This document shows, in pieces, positions 17,055 through 25,252 of a stretch of 64,000 nt of DNA (position 1 is its first letter; every line of letters begins with the position of its first letter). The translations under genes were made by a program, and so were the position numbers. The stretch covers positions 1-64,000 of the forward strand of contig JBLGCL010000001.1 in NCBI GenBank assembly GCA_047617305.1. The letters run 5' to 3'. The notes under the pieces are model-generated. The model was given only the letters and a program-made list of their open reading frames with translations, did no database searches and had not been told where the DNA came from. This DNA is from DATFIX01 sp047617305. GTDB lineage: Archaea > Halobacteriota > Halobacteria > Halobacteriales > Natrialbaceae.

Positions 17055-17615
17055 CTATGCTCTTCGGATTTCGTCGGCCGCCCGGGCGGCGAGGCGGGCG
17101 ACGCGGACCGGTTCCGGCCGTCCCCCCTCGGGAGTGACCGCCCGGACGACGTCCCGGGCGGTCGCGTCGTCCGCGCCGACCGCACGGAGGAAGATCGGTT
17201 CCCCGTTGACGGTGAGGCGCTGGCGCGCGGGCTGTCGGCGATAGGTCTCGAGGCGTCGGTCGAGCGCGTTGCCGGAGAAGGCCTCCCGGAGTGCCGGTTC
17301 GAGCCCCTCGCTCTCCTCGAACGTGACGGACAGCACCGGTCGATCGACGGCGGCGTGAATGCGCCGCAAGTCGATCACGTTGTACCAGGCCGGCGCGATG
17401 CCGGCCACGAGAAGGTAGCTGACGTCCTCGCGATCGAGTGCCCGATACAGGTCGACGATGCTGGCGGTCGCGTCGGTCCCGCCGACCGTGCACGGACGGA
17501 ACGCGAAGCCGTCCACGACCCGGTTCGCCCGAACGACGGCGCCGGCCAGCGTGCTCTTCTCCGCGTCGGTCCCGAACGATTCGGCGACCCCGAGCACGCG
17601 AGCCCCGGATTTCAT
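17055..17615 (-). CDS. DUF99 family protein (endonuclease dU-like)
   Basis: A 186-residue member of DUF99/UPF0215, recognised by VLGVAESFG, TLAGAVVRANRVVDGFAF and the conserved LLVAGIAPAWYNVIDL. A Pyrococcus member of this family has been described as an endonuclease V-like enzyme acting on deoxyuridine; whether this one does so is inference. It is 34 bp upstream of the uracil glycosylase gene and reads the same way, so two deaminated-base functions may share a transcript. Confidence 0.85.
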   Translation of the reverse strand: MKSGARVLGVAESFGTDAEKSTLAGAVVRANRVVDGFAFRPCTVGGTDATASIVDLYRALDREDVSYLLVAGIAPAWYNVIDLRRIHAAVDRPVLSVTFEESEGLEPALREAFSGNALDRRLETYRRQPARQRLTVNGEPIFLRAVGADDATARDVVRAVTPEGGRPEPVRVARLAARAADEIRRA

Positions 17616-17621
17616 CGAAGC

Positions 17622-17801
17622 CTACGTCTCGTCTTTGATGTCTTTCAGACGGTCAAGCAGTTCGTCGTTCGAGGCGCCGATCTCGTACTCTACGTCGCCG
17701 TCGTGATCGGCCTCGCCCGTCTGGACGCCGTTCTCGTCGTCGATGTCGGCGTCGATGTCCTGTCTATCTTGTTCCGATTCGTCGTAGCTCCCGAACCCCA
17801 T
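17622..17801 (-). CDS. DUF5786-like small acidic protein
   Basis: A 59-residue, extremely acidic protein beginning MGFGSYDESEQDRQDID and ending GASNDELLDRLKDIKDET. Both ends match what I recall of haloarchaeal DUF5786, which is widely conserved in the group and of unknown function. The ATG at 17801 is the conserved start; the longer frame upstream is antisense. A T/A-rich element 30 bp upstream (near 17831-17838) may be its TATA box. It ends 7 bp before the DUF99 start, so the three leftward genes may form one unit. Confidence 0.75.
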   Translation of the reverse strand: MGFGSYDESEQDRQDIDADIDDENGVQTGEADHDGDVEYEIGASNDELLDRLKDIKDET

Positions 17802-17966
17802 GGTGTAGTAAACCCTACGGGATAGAACGATAAAAAATGCGGGGCCCGGCGGCAATATATGTACAGAGATCGATCGATACCACGGGCGATGGGGAAACCT
17901 GGGTCCCGATGGAACGGTTCGTCCGGCTTCACCAGGGTTTTCTCCCCGTAGCCGAAACGGCCGCGT

Positions 17967-18578
17967 ATGGACGTCGTTTCCGTCACCGAGGATGCCGATA
18001 CGTTCACGTGTAACGCGTATCTCGTTCTCGGGGACCAGGTGACGCTCGTGGACGCCGGTGCGATGGAGGGCGTCGTCGACCCGATCCGCGAGTACACCGA
18101 CCACCTCGACGCGGTCGTCATCACGCACCAGCACGCCGACCACGTCGCCGAACTCGAGGCCGTCGTCGAGGCGTTCGATCCGCCCGTATACGGGTACGCC
18201 GAGCACCCGCACCGCACCCACGAGATCGACGACGGCGACGAGTTTCGGATCGGCGACGAGGGGTTCGAGGTCGTGTACACGCCCGGTCACGCGCCGGATC
18301 ACGTCGCCCTCGTGAGCGACACCACCCTCTTCAGCGGCGACGTCGTGGTCTACAACGACGCCGCCTTCGACGACGGGAGTTTCGGCCGAACCGACCGGAC
18401 CGGCCAGTCGCGGGAGCGCCTGATCCAGAGCCTCGAAACCCTCCTCGACCGACTGCCGCCGACGGTCGAGCGCCTCTACGCCGGTCACGGCGACGTCTTC
18501 GAGGGTGACGTGGCCGCGGTGATCGAGCGCGCACTGGACCGAGCACAGCGTCGGGAACCGAAATACCCGGACGAGTGA
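17967..18578 (+). CDS. MBL-fold metallohydrolase
   Basis: A 203-residue metallo-beta-lactamase-fold protein. The metal motif is THQHADHV (HxHxDH, about residues 52-59); further ligands are PGHAPDH, the Asp in FSGDVVV, and a C-terminal GHGDVF. Proteins like this include glyoxalase II and other thioester or phosphodiester hydrolases; the substrate is unclear. It ends 31 bp before the convergent eL40 gene. Length is normal for a single-domain member. Confidence 0.88.
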   Translation: MDVVSVTEDADTFTCNAYLVLGDQVTLVDAGAMEGVVDPIREYTDHLDAVVITHQHADHVAELEAVVEAFDPPVYGYAEHPHRTHEIDDGDEFRIGDEGFEVVYTPGHAPDHVALVSDTTLFSGDVVVYNDAAFDDGSFGRTDRTGQSRERLIQSLETLLDRLPPTVERLYAGHGDVFEGDVAAVIERALDRAQRREPKYPDE

Positions 18579-18609
18579 CGACCGATTCCGTCTGCGTCGC
18601 TGCGGAAAA

Positions 18610-18759
18610 TCAGGCGCTGCGGGATTCCTTGGCCTTCGGGCGGAGTTTCGAGTAACCGCACTTTCGACACCGGTCGGCCCGCTGGGAGTTCCGAGCGTTA
18701 CACCGCATGCAGATCATCTTCTCGAGCGTTCGCTCTTCCGCAGCCTCGAACTTAGCCAT
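18610..18759 (-). CDS. rpl40e: 50S ribosomal protein eL40
   Basis: A 49-residue zinc-ribbon ribosomal protein, MAKFEAAEERTLEKMICMRC onward, with the four cysteines CMRC and CRKC (in CNARNSQRADRCRKCGYSKL) and the basic C-terminus RPKAKESRSA. It binds the large subunit near the factor-binding site. A CCTTATG TATA-like box (18784-18789) is centred 27 bp before the ATG, giving a leaderless transcript. It lies between the convergent MBL gene and the tsr3-like gene upstream, all on the minus side from here to 21.2 kb. Confidence 0.93.
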   Translation of the reverse strand: MAKFEAAEERTLEKMICMRCNARNSQRADRCRKCGYSKLRPKAKESRSA

Positions 18760-18821
18760 ACGCGCCCGTAACCCGCCGCCGCTCATAAGGGTTTCCGAGT
18801 CATGTCGTCGAGTCCGGCCCC

Positions 18822-19325
18822 CTACTCCCCCTCGTCGACCAAGTACTCGTCCTGGACGGCGACCACCTCGCTCGAGTCCTCACAGGCCGCGTAGCGTTCG
18901 AGGGGTTCGGCGTTGAGTTCGAGAAAGGTCTCGCCCCAGGTGAACTTCGAGAGGATTCGGTCCGCGTGCGGACGGTCACCCAGGATCATCAGCCCGGCGG
19001 CCAGCGCCTCGACCGTCGTCAGCCGGAAGGGCCGGCCATAGTTGACGGGGTTGGCCGCGACGAGAAAAGGGAGGGCGCGATGCTCGCCCGGGAGGTCGAA
19101 CCGGGCCTCGCCCGCCGTCTCCCAGGAGCAATCCAGCGCGACGAGGCGGTCGGCCACCTCGGCGTCCGCCGGCGAGAGCGCCCGCTCGGCGTGGGGGTTC
19201 AGGACGATCCCGTAGGGCGTCGCGCGGTGGGTCCGGTGGAGTTCGACCAGGTCGAAGCGCGCGAGCTTGCGAGCCGTGCACTTCTCGGGGTCGTCGTCGC
19301 CCTCGTAGCGGACGTGCAGGTCCAC
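18822..19325 (-). CDS. tsr3: Tsr3-like rRNA aminocarboxypropyltransferase (DUF367)
   Basis: A 167-residue DUF367 protein. Family signatures are TPYGIVLNPHAERALSPAD, the SAM-site LDCSWE, and LPFLVAANPVNYGRPFRLT. Tsr3 transfers the aminocarboxypropyl group of SAM to a hypermodified position in small-subunit rRNA, a late step of 40S/30S maturation. The start is GTG at 19325. It lies 62 bp upstream of eL40, so a translation-related pair. Length fits the archaeal family. Confidence 0.9.
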   Translation of the reverse strand: MDLHVRYEGDDDPEKCTARKLARFDLVELHRTHRATPYGIVLNPHAERALSPADAEVADRLVALDCSWETAGEARFDLPGEHRALPFLVAANPVNYGRPFRLTTVEALAAGLMILGDRPHADRILSKFTWGETFLELNAEPLERYAACEDSSEVVAVQDEYLVDEGE

Positions 19326-19404
19326 GGGGAGCGGTTGGGGACGGGGGTGGAAAAGCCCCCCGACGCAGGGGCGGCCCCCGGACGGACGGTCGCCTCGTGG
19401 CCGG

Positions 19405-21192
19405 TCAGGCCTCGTGAATCTTCTCGCCGCGGTGCAACCGGTCGGCGATGGTGTAGGTCTGCTCTGCCTCCCGACGAGTGGGGAAGTGCGCGGCCTGGTA
19501 CCGGGCGACGGCGACCAGCGCGGTCCGTCGCTCGCGCTCGCTCCGGGCGCGTTCGTACTCCCGGAGCCCCGCCTCGTAGGCCTGGAGCGTGTGGAACCCG
19601 GCGTCCTCCCGGAGCAGCCCCTCCCCCAGCGTCTCGGCCAGGTCGGCCACGTCGCCGTCGGCTGCGAGGAACTCGCCGACCAGTTCGCCGGCGCGGTTCA
19701 CCTCGCCCTCGCGGTCGAAGACGGCGAGCAGGTCGTCGAGGACGGTCTCGGGATCGCGGTCGGCAGCGACGGCGTCCGGGTCCGGGATCGGGATCGCGGG
19801 CTGGTTCAGGAAGCGGTCGAGGTAGACGTTCATCGCGGCGTCGAAGACGCCCCGGTAGAGTTCGACGGTCTCGACCCGATGGGTCGCCTCGCGGACGGCG
19901 TTGGCGTACGTGAACGTGTGGTGGACGGTGTTCCAGTCCGAGAACTCGTTGCTCGGCGAGAACTGCGCGACGCGGGTCGCGGCGGCGTCGCAGACCGCGT
20001 CCGCGAGGTCGGCCGGCGAAGCGCCCGCCGCCACGGCGTCGGTCAGCGCGTCGACGATGGCGTGCGGGTCGTCGTCGAGGAGCGTGTCGCGGAAGCCGTC
20101 GGGGCGTTCCCAGTCGCCGGAGCCCGTTAGCCCTCCGCCTTCCTCGACGAGCGCTTCTAGCCCCTCGGTCTCGTTCGGACCGCCGCCGTAGACGTCGAAC
20201 AGGAGGCCTGCGACGTCCACGGGTTGACGCCATTCCGACTGCTCCTCGCTCCGGGTCGCGTCGGTGAGCGACGGGATCAGGCTCGCGAGCACGTCGTCGG
20301 CGCGCTCCCACCCGACCCGGTCGAGGGTTTCGACGGCCTTGTTGCAGAAGTCGAGCGTGTGGCCGGTGTCGAGGTAGACGTGGTCGGTCGCGGCGGCGAA
20401 GAGCATCTCCTCGACCTCCTCGCGCGAGCACGTCTCGACGGCCGTCCGGAGGACGCGCTCCGCGCCGTCGGCGTCGCGCACCTCGACGTTCTCGCGGAAC
20501 CACCCCTTCAGGCGCTCGAAGGGAACCTCGTCGGCGTCGAACGCGGGCTGGTCGAACGCCGGCGGTTCGCCCGCGCAGTCGCTGGCGACGTGGCGGAGCC
20601 CGGTGTACATCGCCCGCCGGCGGTCCTCCGGCCGGAGGTCGTCGAAAACGTTCGCCATGGCGGCGAGGATGGTCAGTCCGGACGACCAGCCGTCAGCCCG
20701 GTACCGGGTGCCGAACTCGACGCCCTGGGCGAGCGGTTCGGCCTGGGGAACGCCGGCGTCGTCCAGCCCGATGACCGACTTCGCGATCACCAGGCGGAGG
20801 TTCTCCTCCATCCCCGTCTCGAGGCGGTCGGCCCAGCGCTCGGCCGGCGAGCGGTCCCGCTCCGGTTCCGGACGGACGTACACCTGGCCGTCGCGGATCT
20901 CCGTCGGATAGGCAGGGACGTCGTCGGCCCACGGGTCGAACGTGTCCCCACAGGAGAGTTCGAAGCGCGCGTGGTGCCAGTGGCAGGTGAGGACGCCGTC
21001 CTCGACGGTTCCCTTCGAGAGCGGGAATCCCATGTGTGGACACCGGAGGTCGACCGCGTGGACGTCGCCCTCGTGTCGGAACACGACGATCGAGTTGCCC
21101 CCGGCGTTGGTCACGATTCGCCCCTCGCGCTCGAGTTCGTCGACGGTCGCCACGTTCACGAGACCCCCATCTCCTCCTGTGCGTTTCGTCAT
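19405..21192 (-). CDS. Rieske 2Fe-2S protein with long unknown C-terminal domain
   Basis: A 595-residue protein. Residues 10-80 form a Rieske-type domain with ligands CPH (51-53) and CHWH (70-73), as in ferredoxin components and small Rieske proteins. The remaining 480 residues are mostly helical, with conserved-looking patches TDHVYLDTGHTLDFCNKAVE and SEFSDWNTVHHTFTY-like residues rich in His; they match no catalytic family I can name, though they recall questin-oxidase-like helical proteins. No membrane segment. The ATG at 21192 immediately precedes the Rieske domain. An electron-transfer role coupled to an oxidase-like domain is inference. Confidence 0.8.
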   Translation of the reverse strand: MTKRTGGDGGLVNVATVDELEREGRIVTNAGGNSIVVFRHEGDVHAVDLRCPHMGFPLSKGTVEDGVLTCHWHHARFELSCGDTFDPWADDVPAYPTEIRDGQVYVRPEPERDRSPAERWADRLETGMEENLRLVIAKSVIGLDDAGVPQAEPLAQGVEFGTRYRADGWSSGLTILAAMANVFDDLRPEDRRRAMYTGLRHVASDCAGEPPAFDQPAFDADEVPFERLKGWFRENVEVRDADGAERVLRTAVETCSREEVEEMLFAAATDHVYLDTGHTLDFCNKAVETLDRVGWERADDVLASLIPSLTDATRSEEQSEWRQPVDVAGLLFDVYGGGPNETEGLEALVEEGGGLTGSGDWERPDGFRDTLLDDDPHAIVDALTDAVAAGASPADLADAVCDAAATRVAQFSPSNEFSDWNTVHHTFTYANAVREATHRVETVELYRGVFDAAMNVYLDRFLNQPAIPIPDPDAVAADRDPETVLDDLLAVFDREGEVNRAGELVGEFLAADGDVADLAETLGEGLLREDAGFHTLQAYEAGLREYERARSERERRTALVAVARYQAAHFPTRREAEQTYTIADRLHRGEKIHEA

Positions 21193-21345
21193 GACATGGT
21201 CAATAGCGCCCGTCGAACATAACGCTTCCCGGAAAGCGATTATTGTAACCGGACAAAGAGGAGCGTCCGGGCGTTGCCAATCGGAACCTCCCGCCAGTTG
21301 CGGGGCGTTCTCGGGACGACGAAACAATGAAGACACCCGTCCGAT

Positions 21346-21632
21346 AACGGTGGCGGCTGGTCAACCACGCCGCCAGGAGCGGCGGTGGCTGGGTGCGGTC
21401 CCTCCCGTTCACCGCCAGACCGGCGGTCACCGACGGCGCGGTGTATCTCCGGGCCAGTGCGTACGATCCCGACGACGGAACGCACCTGTGGGGCGACCTC
21501 GCCGAGGCGAGTGCCATGGGCCCGGACCGCGCCACGGACGTGTATGCGAGGCGACCCGTCGCCAAGCCTGCGACGACCGGAGACGCCCTCTACCTCAGTC
21601 ATCAGGCGAAGGGGGTGTTGAAGTTCGCGTGA
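21346..21632 (+). pseudogene. 3' remnant of a PQQ-propeller-like gene
   Basis: This frame encodes about 95 residues that read as the tail of a beta-propeller protein (SLPFTARPAVTDGAVYLRAS, DDGTHLWGDL, GDALYLSHQAKGVLKFA) but lacks any N-terminal part; an ATG at 21327 in the same frame is followed by a stop six codons later at 21345. Its stop codon overlaps the GTG start of the intact propeller gene (GTGA), as in a former two-gene operon. I take it as a truncated paralogue. A short real gene starting at 21393 (79 residues) cannot be excluded. Confidence 0.5.
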
Positions 21633-22876
21633 ACCGGCGTCGCTTCCTCGAAGCGGTCGGGACGGTCGGGGTTGGTACGGCGCTGGCTGGGTGTAACGGC
21701 CTGGTCGACGACGGAACGAACGGAACGGCGGGGGGCCGGGCGGAGGCCTGCGGCGAATACGCGCCGACGGTTCTGGGGACCGCCGGATGGCGAACCGCTT
21801 CCGGCGATCCGGCCGGAACCGGCGTCGTTCCGGCGGACAGTCCTCCCGACCCACCGCTGACGGACGACTGGACGTTCCCGATCGACGGGGTGTCGGGGAC
21901 GACGCGCCCGGTCGTGACGTCGACGCGAGTCTTCACCCACGAGATGGACGCGACGTTCTACGCCGTGGATTCCGGAACTGGAGACCGCGTCTGGAGCCGG
22001 ACGATCGACGAGCCCCGGGGATCGCCTGCCGCCACCGAGGACACGGTCGTTCTGATACGCGACGGGAGGGTGATCGCGCTGGACGCCAGGGAGGGCCGCA
22101 CCTCGTGGACCGGTCCCGAAGGATACACGGGGCTTTTCTGGGGCAGTCCGGTGATTCACGACGGCGTCGCCTACGTCCCCTTCGACCTGTCGCTGTACGC
22201 GCTCGATCTCGACGACGGGAGCGTCCGATGGAAACACACGAGTGGGCACGAGACGGTCGGAACCCCGGCGCTCGTCGGTGACACCGTGTTCTACGGCGAC
22301 ACCGACACGTACCTCTACGCCCTCGACGCCGAGACCGGCGAGGAACGGTGGCGCTTCAAGACCGCCGGGTCGATCAAATCCAACGTCTCCGTCGCCGCCG
22401 ACGCCGTCTTTTTCGCCTCGGAAGCGGGGACAGCGTACGGCGTCGAGCGAAAAACCGGCTCCCTCCGGTGGGAGCAGTCGGTCGGCGGCGAAACCAGGAC
22501 CGTGGCCTCGGACGGGGCCCACGCGTACGTCGGCACGGAAGATCGGTTGTATGCGTTTCGGTCCTCGACCGGCACCGAGTGCTGGTCGACCGGGGGGTAT
22601 GCGGGTGCCTACGATAGCGGCCTGGCCGCCGGCGACGGACGAGTCTACGTCCCGAAGAAGAGCGGTCGGGGGTCCTGGGCGGGACTCATGCTCCTGGACG
22701 CGGCAACCGGCGAGCGCCGGTGGGCGACCGATTACCGGGAGTACGAACGGGGGACGGATCTGGGGATGGGCCCCGTCGTCGTGGACGGTGCGGTGTATGC
22801 GACCGGCGGCGGGGCGAAGAGTCTCGCGCTCGTCCGGCTCAGTTACCGCTCCTCCCGTCCCGGTCTGTGGAGCTGA
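21629..22876 (+). CDS. PQQ-binding-like beta-propeller lipoprotein
   Basis: A 415-residue exported protein. The N-terminus has a Tat motif (NRRRFLEAV), a hydrophobic stretch and lipobox ALAGC. The mature chain holds about seven PQQ-like blades, each with an LYALD...G...W core (LYALDLDDGSVRWKH, LYALDAETGEERWRF, LLDAATGERRWA). Such proteins are surface scaffolds or BamB-like; quinone binding is not shown. GTG at 21629 is the start, overlapping the stop of the remnant upstream. Expression may depend on a promoter before that remnant. Confidence 0.85.
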   Translation: MNRRRFLEAVGTVGVGTALAGCNGLVDDGTNGTAGGRAEACGEYAPTVLGTAGWRTASGDPAGTGVVPADSPPDPPLTDDWTFPIDGVSGTTRPVVTSTRVFTHEMDATFYAVDSGTGDRVWSRTIDEPRGSPAATEDTVVLIRDGRVIALDAREGRTSWTGPEGYTGLFWGSPVIHDGVAYVPFDLSLYALDLDDGSVRWKHTSGHETVGTPALVGDTVFYGDTDTYLYALDAETGEERWRFKTAGSIKSNVSVAADAVFFASEAGTAYGVERKTGSLRWEQSVGGETRTVASDGAHAYVGTEDRLYAFRSSTGTECWSTGGYAGAYDSGLAAGDGRVYVPKKSGRGSWAGLMLLDAATGERRWATDYREYERGTDLGMGPVVVDGAVYATGGGAKSLALVRLSYRSSRPGLWS

Positions 22877-22928
22877 GATCCCGTCAGGCATCCTTTTGCG
22901 CCCCGAGTCCTTATCCACGGCCAGGACC

Positions 22929-23990
22929 ATGAACTTCGGATCGAGTAACCAGGCCGGCGAGGAGGAAGGGGTGCCGGCGGACCTCGTCGAGGCGACGGAC
23001 GAGGCGGGGACGGTCCGGTGTACGGCCTGCGCCCACCGGTGCCGGCTGGAGCCGGGCCGGGAGGGCGTCTGCAACGTGCGCCGGAACGTCGACGGCGAAC
23101 TCCGCCTGCTGACCTACGGCAAGGTCTACGACCGCCCGTTCGGCCCGCCCGGCACGCCCGATCCGGTCGAGAAGAAACCGCTCTATCACTTCAAGCCGGG
23201 CACCCGGATCGCCAGCTTCGGTGGGGCTTCCTGCAACTTCTCGTGTGACTTCTGCCAGAACAACCACCTCTCCTTCTCCGCGCCCGACGAGCTGACGCTG
23301 CGGGACGTCTCGCCCGAGGAGGCGGTCGAGGGCGCCATCCAGCAGGACTGCCAGGGGCTGGCGTGGACGTACAACGAGCCGACGATCTACGCCGAGTACG
23401 TCCGCGACGGCGCGAAGGCGGCCCACGAGGCGGGCCTTTACGCCGCCATCGTGACGAACGGCTACTTCACCGAGGAGTTCGTCGACGAGGTCGGCGCCCA
23501 CCTCGACGCCGCGAACGTCGACATCAAGGGCTTCGACGAGCGTGACCACGTCCGGGTCATGGGCGGGCGGCTGGAACCGTCGCTCCGCGGGGCCGAGACC
23601 CTCTACGAGAGCGACGTCCACGTCGAGTTGACCTACCTCACCATCCCCGACCTGAACGACGACCCCGAGGAGATCCGGGGCTTCGTGGAGTGGGCGCGCG
23701 ACGAACTCTCACCGTCCGTACCGCTGCACTTTTCGCGGTTCCATCCGGATCACGAGATGCGCGATCGTCCACCGACGCCGGCCGACACCCTGGAGATGGC
23801 CCACGACATCGCCACGGACGCCGGCATGGAGTTCGTCTACGTCGGGAACGTCCCCGGCCACGACACCAACTCGACGCGGTGCCCCGACTGCGGCCGAACG
23901 TGGATCCGTCGGTCCGGCTTCCAGGCGAACCCGGTCGTCGACCTCGACGGGCGGTGCGAGTGCGGCCGCGAGATCGACGTCGTCACGTGA
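22929..23990 (+). CDS. amrS: AmmeMemoRadiSam-system radical SAM enzyme
   Basis: A 353-residue radical SAM enzyme with the cluster motif CNFSCDFCQN (about residues 99-108), preceded by CTACAHRCRL and CNVRRN Cys motifs typical of AmrS/PflA-like proteins, and LTYGKVYDRPFGPPGTPDPV. The C-terminus has a zinc-ribbon-like CPDCGRTW...CECG. It usually works with Memo and AMMECR1 proteins, whose genes are not in this window; the pathway is poorly known. The ATG at 22929 is the family start. It is 52 bp after the propeller gene. Confidence 0.9.
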   Translation: MNFGSSNQAGEEEGVPADLVEATDEAGTVRCTACAHRCRLEPGREGVCNVRRNVDGELRLLTYGKVYDRPFGPPGTPDPVEKKPLYHFKPGTRIASFGGASCNFSCDFCQNNHLSFSAPDELTLRDVSPEEAVEGAIQQDCQGLAWTYNEPTIYAEYVRDGAKAAHEAGLYAAIVTNGYFTEEFVDEVGAHLDAANVDIKGFDERDHVRVMGGRLEPSLRGAETLYESDVHVELTYLTIPDLNDDPEEIRGFVEWARDELSPSVPLHFSRFHPDHEMRDRPPTPADTLEMAHDIATDAGMEFVYVGNVPGHDTNSTRCPDCGRTWIRRSGFQANPVVDLDGRCECGREIDVVT

Positions 23991-24018
23991 CGGAGCGGAG
24001 CACGGGACAATCGAGCGG

Positions 24019-24942
24019 TCAGTCGCTCAGCGGTTCCACGTCGGGCCCGTCGTCGGAGTGGGCGCGCACCCAAAGCTCGCCGATCCGCGAGAGCCGAGTC
24101 CGGTGGGACTTGCCCTCGCGCTCCTGTTCGACGTACCCCTTCTCGCTGGGACCCAGCCGGTCGACGTTGTAGATGACCTTCGACCGGAAGCTGTCGGTGT
24201 ACTCCTCGTTCAGCTCGTTCGCGAGCGCCTTGGCCAGTTCGCTGACCGACTCGAACTCACCCTCGTCGCCGAGTTTGAACAGGATGAGTTCCTCGAAGGG
24301 CTTGATCCGGGAGAAGGAAGCGACGGGGAACTCCACGATGTGGTTGCCGTCGATCTCCTTGGCGCCGATGGTCGTCCCGCGTTCGTCGAACTCCGCGAGC
24401 AGGTCGTTCGCCGCGTCCAGTCGCTCCTGGATCCGGTCGTCCTCGATGTCCCCGCCCCCAACCTCGGCCACCAGGTCCCGAAGGCGGCGGAGCTCCTCGG
24501 CCATCTCGGTTTCCAGGTACTTCTCGGGCGCCGTGTAGTAGGTGTGGATCAGGTCGCTGTCGGCCTCGCGTTCCACCATGATCGAGTGCGCCGCCGAGGC
24601 GAACGCGAAGCTCACGGTCCGGGGCATCGCCGAGACGTTGACCCAGACCTCGTTGGGGTCCTCGCGGTCGCCGAGTTCGGCGTTGATCAGGTCGTAGCCC
24701 TGTTTGAAGGCGGCGTCGTAGTCGTACACGTCCTCGACGATGAACCGCTCGGTATCGGCCCCCAGGAGGTTCCGGAAGTCAGTTTCGAGCTTCTCGGTGA
24801 GATGGCGGGAGTACTCGACGTTTGCCTCGCTCCCGACCGCGCCCTTCAGGAGAATCACGCGATCGACGTCGATCTTGTCGCGCACCAGCGGGGCGATCAG
24901 CCGGTCGTAGTCGAACCCCACCGGCACGATGTGCGTTTGCAT
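24019..24942 (-). CDS. HFX_2341-type (DUF6293) CARF-like transcriptional regulator
   Basis: A 307-residue protein. The N-terminal half (about 1-150) looks like a Rossmann/CARF-like sensor: MQTHIVPVGFDYDRLIAPLV, RVILLKG, then VNVSAMPRTVSFAFASAA. The C-terminal half (about 205-300) is a winged helix (FEELILFKLGDEGEFESVSE, GYVEQEREGKSHRTRLSRIG). This matches the haloarchaeal HFX_2341 family. CARF-like domains often bind nucleotides, but the ligand here is unknown. No CRISPR genes are near, so a link to CRISPR is not implied. Convergent with amrS, 28 bp apart. Confidence 0.78.
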   Translation of the reverse strand: MQTHIVPVGFDYDRLIAPLVRDKIDVDRVILLKGAVGSEANVEYSRHLTEKLETDFRNLLGADTERFIVEDVYDYDAAFKQGYDLINAELGDREDPNEVWVNVSAMPRTVSFAFASAAHSIMVEREADSDLIHTYYTAPEKYLETEMAEELRRLRDLVAEVGGGDIEDDRIQERLDAANDLLAEFDERGTTIGAKEIDGNHIVEFPVASFSRIKPFEELILFKLGDEGEFESVSELAKALANELNEEYTDSFRSKVIYNVDRLGPSEKGYVEQEREGKSHRTRLSRIGELWVRAHSDDGPDVEPLSD

Positions 24943-25252
24943 GGGTATGGGTTCCGTCCTGGCGACCCTAAAACCTCCCCTCCGGATCGACGAACGACGC
25001 GACGAACCGACGGGCCCCGATCGACTCGATCCACCGCCGAGACGGTGGAACGAGCGATCGTCCCGAAGACACGGACGCGTTTTGCACCCTGGACTGCTCG
25101 GTGAAACCCGAGTTTCACCGTCGGCGAGGAGAGAAATCAGCGAATCGATGGGCAGCCGAAGATCGACCGACTGAAGGGAGATAATTCGCTACAATCGGCG
25201 TTTTACCTTGCACAAGGGGTTTGAATACCCGGGACTATAGGTCCGGATAGGA
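24943..25252. other. Intergenic region with two hairpin-type inverted repeats
   Basis: 310 bp between two divergent regulator-type genes with no convincing ORF. It contains a perfect inverted repeat GGTGAAAC (25100-25107) / GTTTCACC (25112-25119) with a 4-bp loop and a second, CCACCG (25031-25036) / CGGTGG (25043-25048). The last 60 bp are A/T-rich, with a TTGAATAC element (25221-25228) about 28 bp before the next start codon. Confidence 0.5.
25100..25119. repeat. Perfect 8-bp inverted repeat, possible operator
   Basis: GGTGAAAC and GTTTCACC separated by CCGA. It lies about 150 bp before the membrane HTH gene and about 160 bp before the HFX_2341-type gene start. Either could use it as an operator, or it may form a hairpin. 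Confidence 0.4.

Noticed and set aside
21223..21238. Imperfect palindrome CGCTTCCCGGAAAGCG before the Rieske gene
   Set aside because: One extra base breaks the symmetry, and such GC-rich near-palindromes are common by chance here.
24019..24942. A CRISPR-associated role for the CARF-like regulator
   Set aside because: No cas genes or repeats are present in the window; the CARF-like fold alone does not imply it.
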